A stretch of 64,000 nucleotides of DNA, taken from the NCBI GenBank assembly GCA_964441775.1, contig CAYTVL010000004.1:124001-188000 (forward strand). Direction: 5' to 3'. A program made the position numbers and the translations under genes. Shown piece by piece: positions 1-8,948 of the stretch. Each line of letters opens with the position of its first letter. Position 1 is the first letter of the stretch. This stretch comes from SYOC01 sp964441775. Lineage in GTDB: Bacteria > Desulfobacterota > Binatia > Bin18. The notes under the pieces were generated by a model, which saw only the letters and a program-made list of their open reading frames with translations, had not been told where the DNA came from and ran no database searches.

Positions 1-852
1 AACCCTCAGCTGATTTACGCCACTGTCACCGCCTTTGGCTCCAGCGGACCAGACCACGATCAGCCGGGGTTTGATCCGTTGTTGCAATCACGCTCCGGCC
101 TGATGCGTGCGCAAGGCGGACATGGGCATCCGCCGTTTTATCTCACTTGTGGCGTCTGTGATTACGCGGCGGCCTTGCTCACCGCGTATGGCGTCTCCGC
201 CGCGCTCTACGCCCGCGAGCGTACGGGCAAAGGCCAGCGCGTGGAAACTGCATTGCTCAATGCCTCGATGGCGGTCCAGTCCGGCAACTTCATCTTTTAC
301 GATGGACGGCCAGACATGGAAAACGGCGCCCCGGATTTATGGGGAACCAGCGCGGTCTATCGCATTTATCCAACAGCCGACTTATCGATCTTCTTGGCTG
401 TGGTAGAGCCGCACCATTGGTCTTGCCTCGCCGAAGTGTTGAATAACAACGACCTCACTCGCCGTTACAATTTCATCCAAGCGCAGCACGAACCGGTCGA
501 AGGACCCCTCAGTCAAATCTTGGCAACAATGTTTAGCGCCAAAGCCACCACTGAATGGCTGGCGCAGCTCGACGCCGCTGGAGTCCCGTGCGCCCCGGTG
601 CTCGCTCTCCCGCCCTTGTTCAGCGATGAGCATGTTGCAGCGAATGACTTGCTCGCAACGCACACGCATCCGCAATGGGGCGAGGTGCGGCAAACGGGAA
701 TTCTGACAAAATTCTCGCGCACCCCGGCGGTGCTCCCGTATGTTGCGCCGCTGCTAGGGCAACACACGACGGAAGTGTTGCGGGAAGTAGCAGGATACGA
801 CCAGGAACACATGGCGCGGTTGCTGTCCGCTGGCGCCGTCAAGCAGGCATAG
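1..852 (+). CDS. CaiB/BaiF family III CoA-transferase, 5' end cut by window edge
   Basis: The frame is open from base 1, so the gene starts outside the window; 283 residues and the stop are visible. It is the C-terminal two thirds of a family III CoA-transferase, cytosolic enzymes of about 380-400 residues that move CoA between a free acid and an acyl-CoA donor through an aspartyl-CoA intermediate. Visible hallmarks are the segment IYATVTAFGSSGP, the Asp within CGVCDYAAALLTAYG at the place expected for the catalytic residue, and the family-typical ending PLLGQHTTEVLRE. A full-length relative lies at 58079-59275. The acid substrate cannot be deduced. It ends 31 bases before the PQQ dehydrogenase gene on the same strand, so the two may share a transcript. 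Confidence 0.85.
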   Translation, partial: NPQLIYATVTAFGSSGPDHDQPGFDPLLQSRSGLMRAQGGHGHPPFYLTCGVCDYAAALLTAYGVSAALYARERTGKGQRVETALLNASMAVQSGNFIFYDGRPDMENGAPDLWGTSAVYRIYPTADLSIFLAVVEPHHWSCLAEVLNNNDLTRRYNFIQAQHEPVEGPLSQILATMFSAKATTEWLAQLDAAGVPCAPVLALPPLFSDEHVAANDLLATHTHPQWGEVRQTGILTKFSRTPAVLPYVAPLLGQHTTEVLREVAGYDQEHMARLLSAGAVKQA

Positions 853-883
853 CCGTCTGCTCCTCCTTCCTAGAGGATTCGGC

Positions 884-2896
884 ATGAGACTTTGGCAATT
901 ACGACGTGACTGCCTCTTATTTTCTCAGCTCTTGAGACTCGTAGTTGTCGCTTGTCTTCTGATCGGGGCCTGTACGTCCACGACGAGGGCGGAAGGAACA
1001 GGAGCAGTGGCGGATTGGTCATATTACGGTGGAGACGCCGGCGGGGCGCGTTATTCCGTGTTGACTCAGATCAATACGCACAATGTCGCCCAGTTGCAAG
1101 TCGCGTGGGTGTACCATACCGGGGATGTCGCGGACGGGACACGCACCAAACGCAAGAGCGCCTTCGAGACCACACCCATCATGGTTGATGGCGTCCTATA
1201 CCTCTCAACCCCTTTCTCTCGGGTGGTTGCACTCGATCCGGAAACTGGCGCAGAGAAGTGGCGTTACGATCCGCAGATTGACCTGCAAGCGCCCTACTCT
1301 GAAGGACTCATGAACCGTGGGGTGTCAACCTGGCTCGATGCAGCCCGCTCAGCGGAGCAGCCCTGTCACCGCCGCATCTTCATCGCCACGATCGACGCGC
1401 GCCTGATCGCCCTCGACGCCGCCTCCGGTCATCCGTGCCCCGATTTTGGACGGAGCGGGCAAGTCGATCTCAAAAGCGCGGGGGTAAATGTCAAAACTGT
1501 TTACAATGGTGAGTATGAAGAAACGTCGCCGCCGGCGATTATCGACGACCTCGTCATCGTAGGGTCGGCTATTGGCGACAATTCACGGAGCGATGCGCCT
1601 CCAGGCGTAGTGCGCGCCTTCGACGCCCGCAGCGGCGAGTTGCGCTGGTCGTGGTTTCCCATCCCCCACAGCTCCGAGGACCCGGCTTCGAAAACATGGG
1701 CGGAGAGCAGCGCCCTCAAAACCGGCGCCGCCAATGTCTGGTCCATCATCTCGGTCGATATCCAGAACGATCTCGTGTTTCTGCCTGTGTCGAGCGCCAG
1801 CCCCGACTACTACGGCGGCATGCGCGTGGGCGACAATGTTTACTCAGACTCGCTGGTGGCGCTGCACGCCAAAACCGGGGTGCTGGCGTGGTACTTTCAA
1901 ACCACGCATCATGACTTGTGGGACTACGACAATCCCGCCATGCCGCTCCTCTGCACGCTACGCACAGACGGCGCTGAGATTCCCGCAGTCGTGCAAGGGA
2001 CAAAACGCGGCAGTCTCTTCGTCTTCAATCGTTTGACCGGAGAGCCGATCTTCCCGATAGTCGAGCGGCCCGTGCCACAATCCGACGTCCCCGGCGAGCA
2101 CACCGCGGCGACCCAACCGTTTCCGCTTCTTCCCCCTCCCCTCGTTCCACAAATGGTGAACGCGGACAACGCCTGGGGAATTGTCTATTTTGACCGCCGT
2201 CAATGCAGTCAGCACATGGCCGCGTTGCGCGCTGAAGGCATTTATACCCCGCCTTCATTAAACGGCTCGCTACAAATCCCCGGCAACGTCGGCGGGATGA
2301 ATTGGAGCGGGGCCGCGTTCGATCCTCAACGTCAGGTGCTCGTCACTAATATCAACAATCTCATCTCCGAAGTCCACCTGATCCCCCGCAATGACTTCAA
2401 CCAACGCGCCAATGCGTCACGCGGCTTTGACATCGAATTCGCGCCGCAAGAGGGCGTTCCTTATGGCATGAGTCGAGTCTTTATGCGCTCCTCTTTTCCC
2501 GGGCTCCCATGCAATCCGCCGCCGTGGGGCTCGTTGAGCGCCGTGGACCTCTCAACCGGTCAGCTCAAATGGTCGGTCCCCTTGGGCAACCTGCTCCGCT
2601 TTATCCACGTTCCGCTGCTCGATCCCCACTGGGGCTCGCCCAACCTGGGCGGCGCCATCGTGACTGCCGGCGGACTCGTCTTCATCGCCGCCACGCTTGA
2701 GCCGTACATCCGGGCCTTTGACATTAATACCGGGGCGCAACTTTGGGAGGCGCAACTGCCCGCCGGTGGACAGGCGACGCCGATGACGTACCGTCTGCAC
2801 GGCGACGGCAAACAATATCTGGTGATTGCGGCCGGCGGACACGGTAGATTTGGCTCAAAACTCGGCGATGCCCTAGTGGCGTTCGCCTTGCCTTAA
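884..2896 (+). CDS. PQQ-dependent dehydrogenase, probable lipoprotein (quinoprotein glucose dehydrogenase-like)
   Basis: A 670-residue quinoprotein of the eight-bladed beta-propeller class that oxidises an alcohol or sugar with pyrroloquinoline quinone, probably on the periplasmic side of a membrane. The N-terminus has a hydrophobic stretch ending in LLIGAC, a lipobox-like site near residue 30, so it is likely an anchored lipoprotein. Repeated propeller elements such as VVALDPETGAEKWRYDP, LVALHAKTGVLAWYFQTTHHD and IRAFDINTGAQLWEAQLP are clear, as is WDYDNPAMP, typical of the GDH-like branch. I see no CxxCH haem site and no N-terminal five-helix membrane domain, unlike ethanol dehydrogenases or E. 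coli Gcd. The start is preceded by AGAGGATT. No pqqA-E genes lie in the window; the PqqC-like gene next door is the CADD type. Confidence 0.85.
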   Translation: MRLWQLRRDCLLFSQLLRLVVVACLLIGACTSTTRAEGTGAVADWSYYGGDAGGARYSVLTQINTHNVAQLQVAWVYHTGDVADGTRTKRKSAFETTPIMVDGVLYLSTPFSRVVALDPETGAEKWRYDPQIDLQAPYSEGLMNRGVSTWLDAARSAEQPCHRRIFIATIDARLIALDAASGHPCPDFGRSGQVDLKSAGVNVKTVYNGEYEETSPPAIIDDLVIVGSAIGDNSRSDAPPGVVRAFDARSGELRWSWFPIPHSSEDPASKTWAESSALKTGAANVWSIISVDIQNDLVFLPVSSASPDYYGGMRVGDNVYSDSLVALHAKTGVLAWYFQTTHHDLWDYDNPAMPLLCTLRTDGAEIPAVVQGTKRGSLFVFNRLTGEPIFPIVERPVPQSDVPGEHTAATQPFPLLPPPLVPQMVNADNAWGIVYFDRRQCSQHMAALRAEGIYTPPSLNGSLQIPGNVGGMNWSGAAFDPQRQVLVTNINNLISEVHLIPRNDFNQRANASRGFDIEFAPQEGVPYGMSRVFMRSSFPGLPCNPPPWGSLSAVDLSTGQLKWSVPLGNLLRFIHVPLLDPHWGSPNLGGAIVTAGGLVFIAATLEPYIRAFDINTGAQLWEAQLPAGGQATPMTYRLHGDGKQYLVIAAGGHGRFGSKLGDALVAFALP

Positions 2897-3014
2897 CGGA
2901 CCCTCAAAACAGAACAGTAGAAATTTCCGTTTCCACGGACTGCTCCCCCCCTGACGTGCGGCAGAAAAACCGCTATCAAGAGCAACTGTAAAAAAACTTT
3001 ATGGAGGTCTCATC

Positions 3015-3689
3015 GTGGACAAGAAGGTTACTGCAATACTGACAGCTTTAGAAGCGCACATCCAAGCCCGTCATCTCTTGAAGCATCCGTTCTATCAAGC
3101 GTGGAGCGGGGGTGCGCTGTCGCTGTCCGCCTTGCAAGAATACAGCAAGCAGTACTACCGCCAAGTAGAAGCGTTCCCCACCTATGTCAGCGCCGTGCAC
3201 GCCAACTGCCCGCATCTGTCCGTGCGCCAACAGTTGCTGGAAAATCTTATGGAAGAAGAACGGGGAGCGGACAATCATCCCGAGCTATGGCTCCGCTTTG
3301 CTGAATCGCTCGGAGTGGACAGACTGGAAGTGATGGCGGCGACCCCATTGCCGGAGACATCGTCTTTAGTCCACACCTTTCGTACTCTTACCCGAGAGCA
3401 CTCGTATCTCGCCGGAGTCGCAACACTGTTCGCCTACGAGGCGCAGATTCCCGAAGTCGCCGAAACCAAAATTGCAGGACTGAAGCAATTTCACGGCGTA
3501 GACAACGCGCGAGGTTTGGCGTTCTTTCGTGTGCATCTCCAAGCGGATCGCTTTCACGCGGAAACCGCGCGGCAAATTTTGCGGGAACACGTCTCAGGCG
3601 AGAACGCGGACGAAGTAGTAGCGAGCTGTAAACAGGCGCTCGATGCTCTCTGGGGCATGCTGGATGGGGTGTACGCTCGATACTGCTAG
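3015..3689 (+). CDS. CADD-type haem-oxygenase-like diiron protein (probable self-sacrificing p-aminobenzoate synthase)
   Basis: A 224-residue all-helical protein of the TenA/PqqC/haem-oxygenase fold. It matches the Chlamydia CADD family strikingly. By my count the six metal ligands known for CADD fall at the same residue numbers here: E81, H88, E142, H174, D178, H181. The tyrosines Y27, Y43 and Y141 and the lysine K152 discussed for CADD are also at identical positions. CADD makes the folate precursor p-aminobenzoate by cleaving one of its own tyrosines, so that role is the leading hypothesis. The GTG start is chosen for GGAGGT six bases upstream. It lies 13 bases before bioF and is evidently the first gene of the biotin operon. 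A biotin-related role, such as fatty-acid cleavage, remains possible but has no direct support. Confidence 0.8.
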   Translation: MDKKVTAILTALEAHIQARHLLKHPFYQAWSGGALSLSALQEYSKQYYRQVEAFPTYVSAVHANCPHLSVRQQLLENLMEEERGADNHPELWLRFAESLGVDRLEVMAATPLPETSSLVHTFRTLTREHSYLAGVATLFAYEAQIPEVAETKIAGLKQFHGVDNARGLAFFRVHLQADRFHAETARQILREHVSGENADEVVASCKQALDALWGMLDGVYARYC

Positions 3690-3702
3690 CCGACAAGAGC
3701 GA

Positions 3703-4878
3703 ATGCTGAACGACGTACTCACAAAAAGATTGGACGAGGTGGCGCAGCGCGGACTTTACCGTCGGCTGCGTCTCGTTTCCGGCGCGCAAGACAGTGCGGT
3801 CACACTGAATGGACGAGAGGTCATCCTGCTCTCGTCCAATAATTACCTCGGCCTCGCTAACCATCCAGCGCTGAAACATGCGGCCCGAGAGGCGATAGCC
3901 CACTTTGGTTGTAGCTCAGGCGCGTCGCGCCTCATCTCCGGCCACATGGAGATTCATCGTGTGCTCGAAGAAAAGCTCGCCCACTTTAAGCACGCGGAAG
4001 CAGCGTTGGTGTTTCCTTCCGGGTATCACGCGAACATCGGCGTCATTTCCGCACTCCTGGGTCCAGGGGACACCATCTTCAGCGACGAACTAAATCATGC
4101 CAGTATCATCGATGGCTGTCGGTTGTCCCGAGCAGCCGTGAAGATTTTTCGTCATACCGATGTCCAACATCTGGAACAACTCCTCGCGTCCGCCCCGCAA
4201 GAAGGGAATCGCCTCATCGTCACCGACTCGGTCTTTAGCATGGATGGTGATGTCGCTCCGCTCAAGCATATCGTCGCCCTCGCCCACCGCTATCAGGCAT
4301 GGACGATGGTGGATGAAGCGCACGCCACTGGCGTGTTCGGTCAACACGGTGCTGGCGTCGTGGAAGAGCAAGGTCTCGAAAAGGACATCGATGTTCACAT
4401 GGGGACGCTCGGCAAAGCCTTGGGCGGCTTCGGGGCGTATGTCGCGGGCAGTGGCGTCTTGATCGAGTGGCTTATCAACCGCGCGCGGAGCTTTATCTAC
4501 ACGACCGGGGTTCCTCCAGCGGTCGCGGCAACGGCGATGGCGGCTCTCGATATCGTGGCCCAGGAACCGGAACGCCGACAGCGCTTATGGGACAATGCAA
4601 CATTCCTGCAACAGGGACTGACAGAGCTGGGCTATACGGTGGGGCCCACCCGGTCGCCGATTCTTCCCGTCATGATTGGCAGCGCCGAGAAGACCATGTC
4701 GCTGGCAGAAGCCCTGTTACGGCGAGGCGTCTTTGCCCAAGGCATTCGTCCCCCCACGGTCCCGGAAGGCTCTTCACGTTTGCGCGTCACGCCGATGGCG
4801 ACCCATTCTCGCGAGCAACTCCTCCAAGCCCTGGCGGCTTTTGCTGCAGCAAGAAAGGAACTCGGCGTTTTTCCATGA
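3703..4878 (+). CDS. bioF: 8-amino-7-oxononanoate synthase
   Basis: BioF is a cytosolic PLP enzyme that condenses pimeloyl-ACP/CoA with L-alanine to give KAPA, the first step of biotin ring assembly. The 391-residue product has the alpha-oxoamine synthase signatures: SSNNYLGLANHP near the N-terminus, ASRLISGHMEIHRVLE, FPSGYHANIGVIS, the cofactor-binding DEAHATGVFGQHGAG, and the PLP lysine in GTLGKALGGFGAYV. An upstream in-frame ATG at 3643 would overlap the preceding gene by 47 bases and adds unrelated residues; the ATG at 3703 is preferred. The stop overlaps the bioA start (ATGA), so translation is coupled. Members of this family also include 2-amino-3-ketobutyrate CoA ligase, but the operon settles the assignment. 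Confidence 0.95.
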   Translation: MLNDVLTKRLDEVAQRGLYRRLRLVSGAQDSAVTLNGREVILLSSNNYLGLANHPALKHAAREAIAHFGCSSGASRLISGHMEIHRVLEEKLAHFKHAEAALVFPSGYHANIGVISALLGPGDTIFSDELNHASIIDGCRLSRAAVKIFRHTDVQHLEQLLASAPQEGNRLIVTDSVFSMDGDVAPLKHIVALAHRYQAWTMVDEAHATGVFGQHGAGVVEEQGLEKDIDVHMGTLGKALGGFGAYVAGSGVLIEWLINRARSFIYTTGVPPAVAATAMAALDIVAQEPERRQRLWDNATFLQQGLTELGYTVGPTRSPILPVMIGSAEKTMSLAEALLRRGVFAQGIRPPTVPEGSSRLRVTPMATHSREQLLQALAAFAAARKELGVFP

Positions 4879-6236
4879 CCCCTTCGTATTCAGATTTAAA
4901 GGCCTGGGATCACACCTACCTCTGGCATCCCTTCACGCAGATGCAAGAATGGCTGGCGGAAGATCCCATCATTATCACACGCGGTGAAGGCAATTACCTC
5001 ATCGACTATGCCGGTAAAAAATATCTGGACGGCGTCTCTTCCTTATGGTGCAACGTGCACGGACATACTCATCCTGCGATCAATGCCGCGATCAGCGAGC
5101 AACTCGCACAGATTGCGCATTCCACGATGTTAGGGCTCGCCAATGTCCCATCCATTCAGCTCGCCAAACAATTGGTCAACCTCGCGCCGGCGGGGCTCAC
5201 TCGCGTCTTTTACTCCGATGCCGGCGCCACTGCCGTCGAGGTCGCGCTGAAAATTGCCTTTCAATATTGGCAACTCAAGGGAGTGACGAGCAAAGTCAAG
5301 TTCGCCTCGCTCGTCGAGGCCTATCATGGCGATACCCTTGGCACTGTGCATGTCGGCTACTCCGAACTCTTTCACCATTTTTTCCGACCTATCTTGCCCG
5401 AAGCCTTTCGCTTAACGCCGCCGCACTGTTTTCGCTTTTATCAAGGAATGACGGCGGACGAGGCGCTCATAGCGGCAATCGCAGAAGCACGCAAAGTCTT
5501 ATCCCAGCACCACGGTGAGATCGCAGCGTTGATTGTCGAACCGCTCATGCAAGGCGCCGCCGGCATGTGGTCCCACCCGGTAGCCTATATACAGGCGTTG
5601 CGTGAAATCACCACGCAGCACGATATCCTGCTGATTTGCGACGAAGTCGCCACCGGGTTCGGTCGCACTGGTCGTATGTTTGCCTGCGAACACGCCTCGG
5701 TCGGCCCAGATATCCTTTGCGTCGCTAAGGGAATCACTGGCGGTTATTTACCGCTGGCGGCGACCCTCACCACCGAAGAAATTTTTTCCGCGTTTCTCGC
5801 TCCCTATGAAGAATTCAAAACCTTCTTCCATGGTCACACATACACTGGCAACCCGCTCGCATGTGCGGCGGCGCTGGCAAGCTTGGCCTTATTCGAGCAA
5901 AACCAAGTCCTGGCTCAACTCCCGGCAAAAATTGCCCTGCTGACGCAACGTCTCCAAACCAACTTTGCCTCACTGGAACACGTCGCGGACATTCGTCAGT
6001 GGGGATTTATGATCGGTGTCGAATTGATGCGTGATCGCAAACGCAAGCAGTTGTACCCAACAACCGAGCGCATTGGCTTGCGGGTCATTAAGGAAGCGAG
6101 GAAACATGGAGTGATGATTCGCCCTCTCGGCGACATCATTGTCCTCATGCCGCCCCTGAGCATTTCCCCAGAAGAACTCTCTTTTCTTCTCGACGTCGTG
6201 TACGACGCCATTCGCACCATCACGGAAAAACCATGA
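4875..6236 (+). CDS. bioA: adenosylmethionine-8-amino-7-oxononanoate aminotransferase
   Basis: BioA transfers an amino group from S-adenosylmethionine (or lysine in some lineages) to KAPA, giving diaminopelargonate. The 453-residue protein is a class III PLP aminotransferase: it starts with LWHPFTQMQEW, typical of BioA, has the SSLWCNVHGH segment, FYSDAGATAVEVALK, ICDEVATGFGRTG, and the PLP lysine in CVAKGITGGYLPLAAT. The open frame extends far upstream inside bioF, but the ATG at 4875, which overlaps the bioF stop, gives the normal length. The gene ends overlapping bioD in the same ATGA manner. The order F-A-D-B with two 4-base overlaps indicates one polycistronic message. Confidence 0.95.
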   Translation: MTPSYSDLKAWDHTYLWHPFTQMQEWLAEDPIIITRGEGNYLIDYAGKKYLDGVSSLWCNVHGHTHPAINAAISEQLAQIAHSTMLGLANVPSIQLAKQLVNLAPAGLTRVFYSDAGATAVEVALKIAFQYWQLKGVTSKVKFASLVEAYHGDTLGTVHVGYSELFHHFFRPILPEAFRLTPPHCFRFYQGMTADEALIAAIAEARKVLSQHHGEIAALIVEPLMQGAAGMWSHPVAYIQALREITTQHDILLICDEVATGFGRTGRMFACEHASVGPDILCVAKGITGGYLPLAATLTTEEIFSAFLAPYEEFKTFFHGHTYTGNPLACAAALASLALFEQNQVLAQLPAKIALLTQRLQTNFASLEHVADIRQWGFMIGVELMRDRKRKQLYPTTERIGLRVIKEARKHGVMIRPLGDIIVLMPPLSISPEELSFLLDVVYDAIRTITEKP

Positions 6237-6940
6237 AAGGCGTCCTCATTACTGGCGCCGATACCGGGGTAGGCAAAACCCTCGTCGGGTGCGGCTTAGC
6301 CGCCGTGTTGAGCGCGCAAGGAAAAACGGTGGGCGTTATGAAACCCTGCGAAACCGGCTGTGCAAGCCGCGAGGGGAATTTATACCCAGATGATGCAGCA
6401 CGACTTGCCGCATTCGCCCGCACGACGCTCGCTCTCGACCGCATCTGTCCGTATCGGTTCGCTCCTCCGGTCGCCCCGAGCGTAGCCGCAGCCATGAGCG
6501 GAACCGCCATCGAGCCAGAACGCCTTGTCACTGTCTATCATGCAGTTGCCGCGCAGTCAGACTTCGTCATTGTCGAAGGCGCAGGCGGACTACTCGTGCC
6601 GCTCGCAGGACGCTACACGTTTGCGGATCTTGCTCAGGACCTGGGGCTTCCGCTTTTAGTGGTGGTGGGATCGAAATTAGGAGCGCTAAATCACACCATG
6701 CTGACCCTGCGTTACGCACAGATGCAGGCAATCCCTCTGGTTGGTTATATTGTGAATCATCCTGCAAGAGGAATCGACGACGCCACCCAAACAAATGTGC
6801 AGACGCTTGCGCAACTGACGGATATTCCGTGTCTCGGCGTTCTGCCATTCACTCCGCTGAGTGGCCATATTGAACAAGACCGGAGAACCCTACAAGACCT
6901 TTTTGTCAGAACAGTTGATTTCGCAACACTGCTAAGCTAG
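6233..6940 (+). CDS. bioD: ATP-dependent dethiobiotin synthetase
   Basis: BioD carboxylates diaminopelargonate with CO2 and ATP and closes the ureido ring to give dethiobiotin. The 235-residue product begins with the P-loop GADTGVGKTLVGCGLA, followed by VMKPCETGC, which carries the substrate lysine, and VEGAGGLLVPL, the Mg/ATP-binding segment typical of BioD. Length is close to the E. coli enzyme (about 225 residues). It overlaps bioA by four bases and is followed after 43 bases by bioB. Nothing in it looks degraded. Confidence 0.95.
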   Translation: MKGVLITGADTGVGKTLVGCGLAAVLSAQGKTVGVMKPCETGCASREGNLYPDDAARLAAFARTTLALDRICPYRFAPPVAPSVAAAMSGTAIEPERLVTVYHAVAAQSDFVIVEGAGGLLVPLAGRYTFADLAQDLGLPLLVVVGSKLGALNHTMLTLRYAQMQAIPLVGYIVNHPARGIDDATQTNVQTLAQLTDIPCLGVLPFTPLSGHIEQDRRTLQDLFVRTVDFATLLS

Positions 6941-6983
6941 TCAGCCAGACTTTTCATCCTTGAAGATGTTGAGGAGATTATCG

Positions 6984-7982
6984 ATGAATCCATTTGCCCA
7001 TCTCGCCGCCAAGTCCCTTTCCGGAGAGGCTCTGTCCCGCGACGAAGCCTTTTCAGTCCTGCAAAGTTCCGACGAACAACTTCGTGAGTTGCTGCAGGCC
7101 GCCTTCACCGTCCGTGAACGCTATCATGGCCGCAAAGTCAAAATCTGTCTGTTGCAAAATGCCCGCAGCGGGCTGTGCCCCGAAGATTGTCACTATTGTT
7201 CACAATCAGCGATCTCCAAGGCCCCGATCAACAAGTACCGGCTCCTCTCGCGAGAACAACTGTTGGAAGGAGCGCGAAAAGCCGTGGCGGCAGGCGCGCG
7301 CCGTTATTGCATGGTCACGAGCGGGCGTGGTCCAAACGAAAGAGACGTGACCCATCTGAGCGAGGCTGTCCGCATAATTAAAACGGAATTCCCTCACCTC
7401 GAAATTTGTCTTTCCCTCGGTATCATGAGCGAGGAGCAAGCTCTTGCGCTTAAAGCAGCCGGTGTGGGGTGGATTAACCACAATCTCAACACCAGCCGTC
7501 GTTTTCATCCCGAGATTTGCACCACGCACACGTATGAAGATCGAGTGAACACGGTACAAAACGTTAAGCGCGCGGGGCTTTCGACTTGCTCCGGTGGGAT
7601 CATCGGTATGGGCGAGACGGACGAAGATATTGTCGAACTGGCTTATGCCGTGCGAGCGCTCGAAATCGATTCGATACCGGTAAACTTCCTGCATCCAATC
7701 GACGGCACCCCGCTGGGAAAGCGGCGCGACTTTTCTCCGACCCGAGGACTCAAAACTCTGTGCCTGATGCGATTTCTCAATCCGCGCAGCGAGGTGCGTA
7801 TGGCGGCGGGCCGGGAACTCTATCTGAGCAGGTGGAGCGGTCTTGTCTTCTACCCAGGTAACTCGATTTTTGTCGAAGGTTATCTTACGACTCCAGGTCA
7901 GCAAGCCCAAGACGCCCATCGACTTGTGGAAGAAGCTGGATTTGAAGTCGAACAAGTCGAAACGCAAACCACTGCACTCTAG
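6984..7982 (+). CDS. bioB: biotin synthase (radical SAM)
   Basis: BioB inserts sulphur into dethiobiotin using a radical-SAM 4Fe-4S cluster and a sacrificial 2Fe-2S cluster. The 332-residue protein has the radical-SAM cysteine triplet in SGLCPEDCHYCSQS, followed by TSGRGPNERD, the NHNLNTSRRFHPEICTTHTYEDR block, CSGGIIGMGE and VNFLHPIDGTPL, all characteristic of BioB. Upstream TTG (6960) and ATG (6966) codons exist, but the ATG at 6984 has GAGGAG at proper spacing and begins MNPFAHLAAKSL. It closes the biotin operon. No bioC, bioH, bioZ or bioW is nearby, so pimeloyl precursor supply must be encoded elsewhere or done differently. Confidence 0.95.
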   Translation: MNPFAHLAAKSLSGEALSRDEAFSVLQSSDEQLRELLQAAFTVRERYHGRKVKICLLQNARSGLCPEDCHYCSQSAISKAPINKYRLLSREQLLEGARKAVAAGARRYCMVTSGRGPNERDVTHLSEAVRIIKTEFPHLEICLSLGIMSEEQALALKAAGVGWINHNLNTSRRFHPEICTTHTYEDRVNTVQNVKRAGLSTCSGGIIGMGETDEDIVELAYAVRALEIDSIPVNFLHPIDGTPLGKRRDFSPTRGLKTLCLMRFLNPRSEVRMAAGRELYLSRWSGLVFYPGNSIFVEGYLTTPGQQAQDAHRLVEEAGFEVEQVETQTTAL

Positions 7983-8085
7983 GAGACCAGAGGCTTTCCC
8001 CCACTCGCACAATTCAGTTGACAGGATGAGTTTGACAATGGTAGAGCACACTCATCCTGGACCAGAACGCAACAAGGAGAGCAAC

Positions 8086-8694
8086 ATGGCGGAACAATGG
8101 AACATCTCCGGAGAGTATTTTGAATCGTGCAACTGCGACCTGATCTGCGCCTGTCTCGTGCAAGCGCCAACGCCGCGTGATCGCTGCGACGCCGCGCTTG
8201 CGTTCCACATCACGCAAGGCGTCTATGGCCAAACAGCTCTGAACGACCTTAATGCCGTGCTCGTAGTCTCGTTCCCCGGCCCAGGCAAAATGCGCAATGG
8301 CAACTGGACTGCCGCCGTCTACATTGACGAAAAAGGCTCAGCCGTACAGCGTGACGCGCTGGGCAACATTTTCTCCGGCAAGGCTGGAGGAACGCCAGGA
8401 GCGATCTTCGCCGGTCTTGTCTCCAAATTTCTGGGCGTGAAAGCCACACCGATCACCTTTACGATCAACGGCAACGAGCGCAAGCTCAGCATTCCGAACA
8501 TTCTAGAAATTGACATTGCCGCCGTTACTGGACGTGACGGCGTTGAGCCCTTGTGGGCGACCAACGCAGCGCATCCGGTTTCGACAAAGCTCGCACTGGC
8601 TGCGTCCAAAACTTATCGCTACAGCGATCACAATCTCGGCTGGGACACCAGCGGCACCAACGGCCATTTCGCGCCGTTTACCTGGGCGGCGTAG
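8086..8694 (+). CDS. DUF1326 domain protein
   Basis: A 202-residue protein matching the DUF1326 family, whose members start with a WxxSGxYFExCNCDxxCPC-type segment; here it is WNISGEYFESCNCDLICACL. The three cysteines near residues 16-22 suggest metal or haem binding, but the function of the family is unknown. No signal peptide or membrane helix is visible. The ATG at 8086 is chosen for AAGGAGAGC upstream; longer in-frame starts at 7843 run through the end of bioB and are unlikely. It sits about 100 bases downstream of bioB and could be read through from the biotin operon, though no functional link is evident. Confidence 0.75.
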   Translation: MAEQWNISGEYFESCNCDLICACLVQAPTPRDRCDAALAFHITQGVYGQTALNDLNAVLVVSFPGPGKMRNGNWTAAVYIDEKGSAVQRDALGNIFSGKAGGTPGAIFAGLVSKFLGVKATPITFTINGNERKLSIPNILEIDIAAVTGRDGVEPLWATNAAHPVSTKLALAASKTYRYSDHNLGWDTSGTNGHFAPFTWAA

Positions 8695-8746
8695 CGACAG
8701 AAGAGTAGCGCCAGATTTACAATGACAAGGGGCAGAGCGCCGTCGC

Positions 8747-8848
8747 CCTTCGACTCTGCTAGCGCTATGCTCAGGGTGAGCGGACCAAAATGCGCAACGT
8801 AAAACACCGCTCGTCCTGAGCGTCGTCGCGCAGCGGCGAAGTCGAAGG
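8747..8848. repeat. dispersed palindromic repeat (TTCGAC/GTCGAAGG type)
   Basis: A long imperfect inverted repeat bounded by CCTTCGAC and GTCGAAGG, with inner complementary blocks GCTCAGGGTGAGCGG and CCGCTCGTCCTGAGC. The text resembles the 'CCTGAGCTTGTCGAAGG' intergenic repeats seen in many bacteria. It fills most of the gap between the DUF1326 gene and the exported LLM gene. It could fold as an RNA hairpin and act as a terminator or boundary. Confidence 0.6.
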
Positions 8849-8948
8849 ACCAGACCAGGGCGCACCGTTTCTCCCGTTCCTTTCTCGCCGTTCCCCTTTC
8901 CCCCGCCAATGGACTGTGGTACGCCTGCGTGAACAAAGGAGGGGTGGT

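Noticed and set aside
3015..3689. PqqC for the adjacent PQQ dehydrogenase
   Set aside because: The fold is shared, but the full diiron ligand set and CADD-specific residues, with no pqqA, B, D or E genes near, argue against pyrroloquinoline quinone synthase.
7206..8051. 281-residue minus-strand open frame
   Set aside because: Antisense to bioB; no recognisable domain and no ribosome site.
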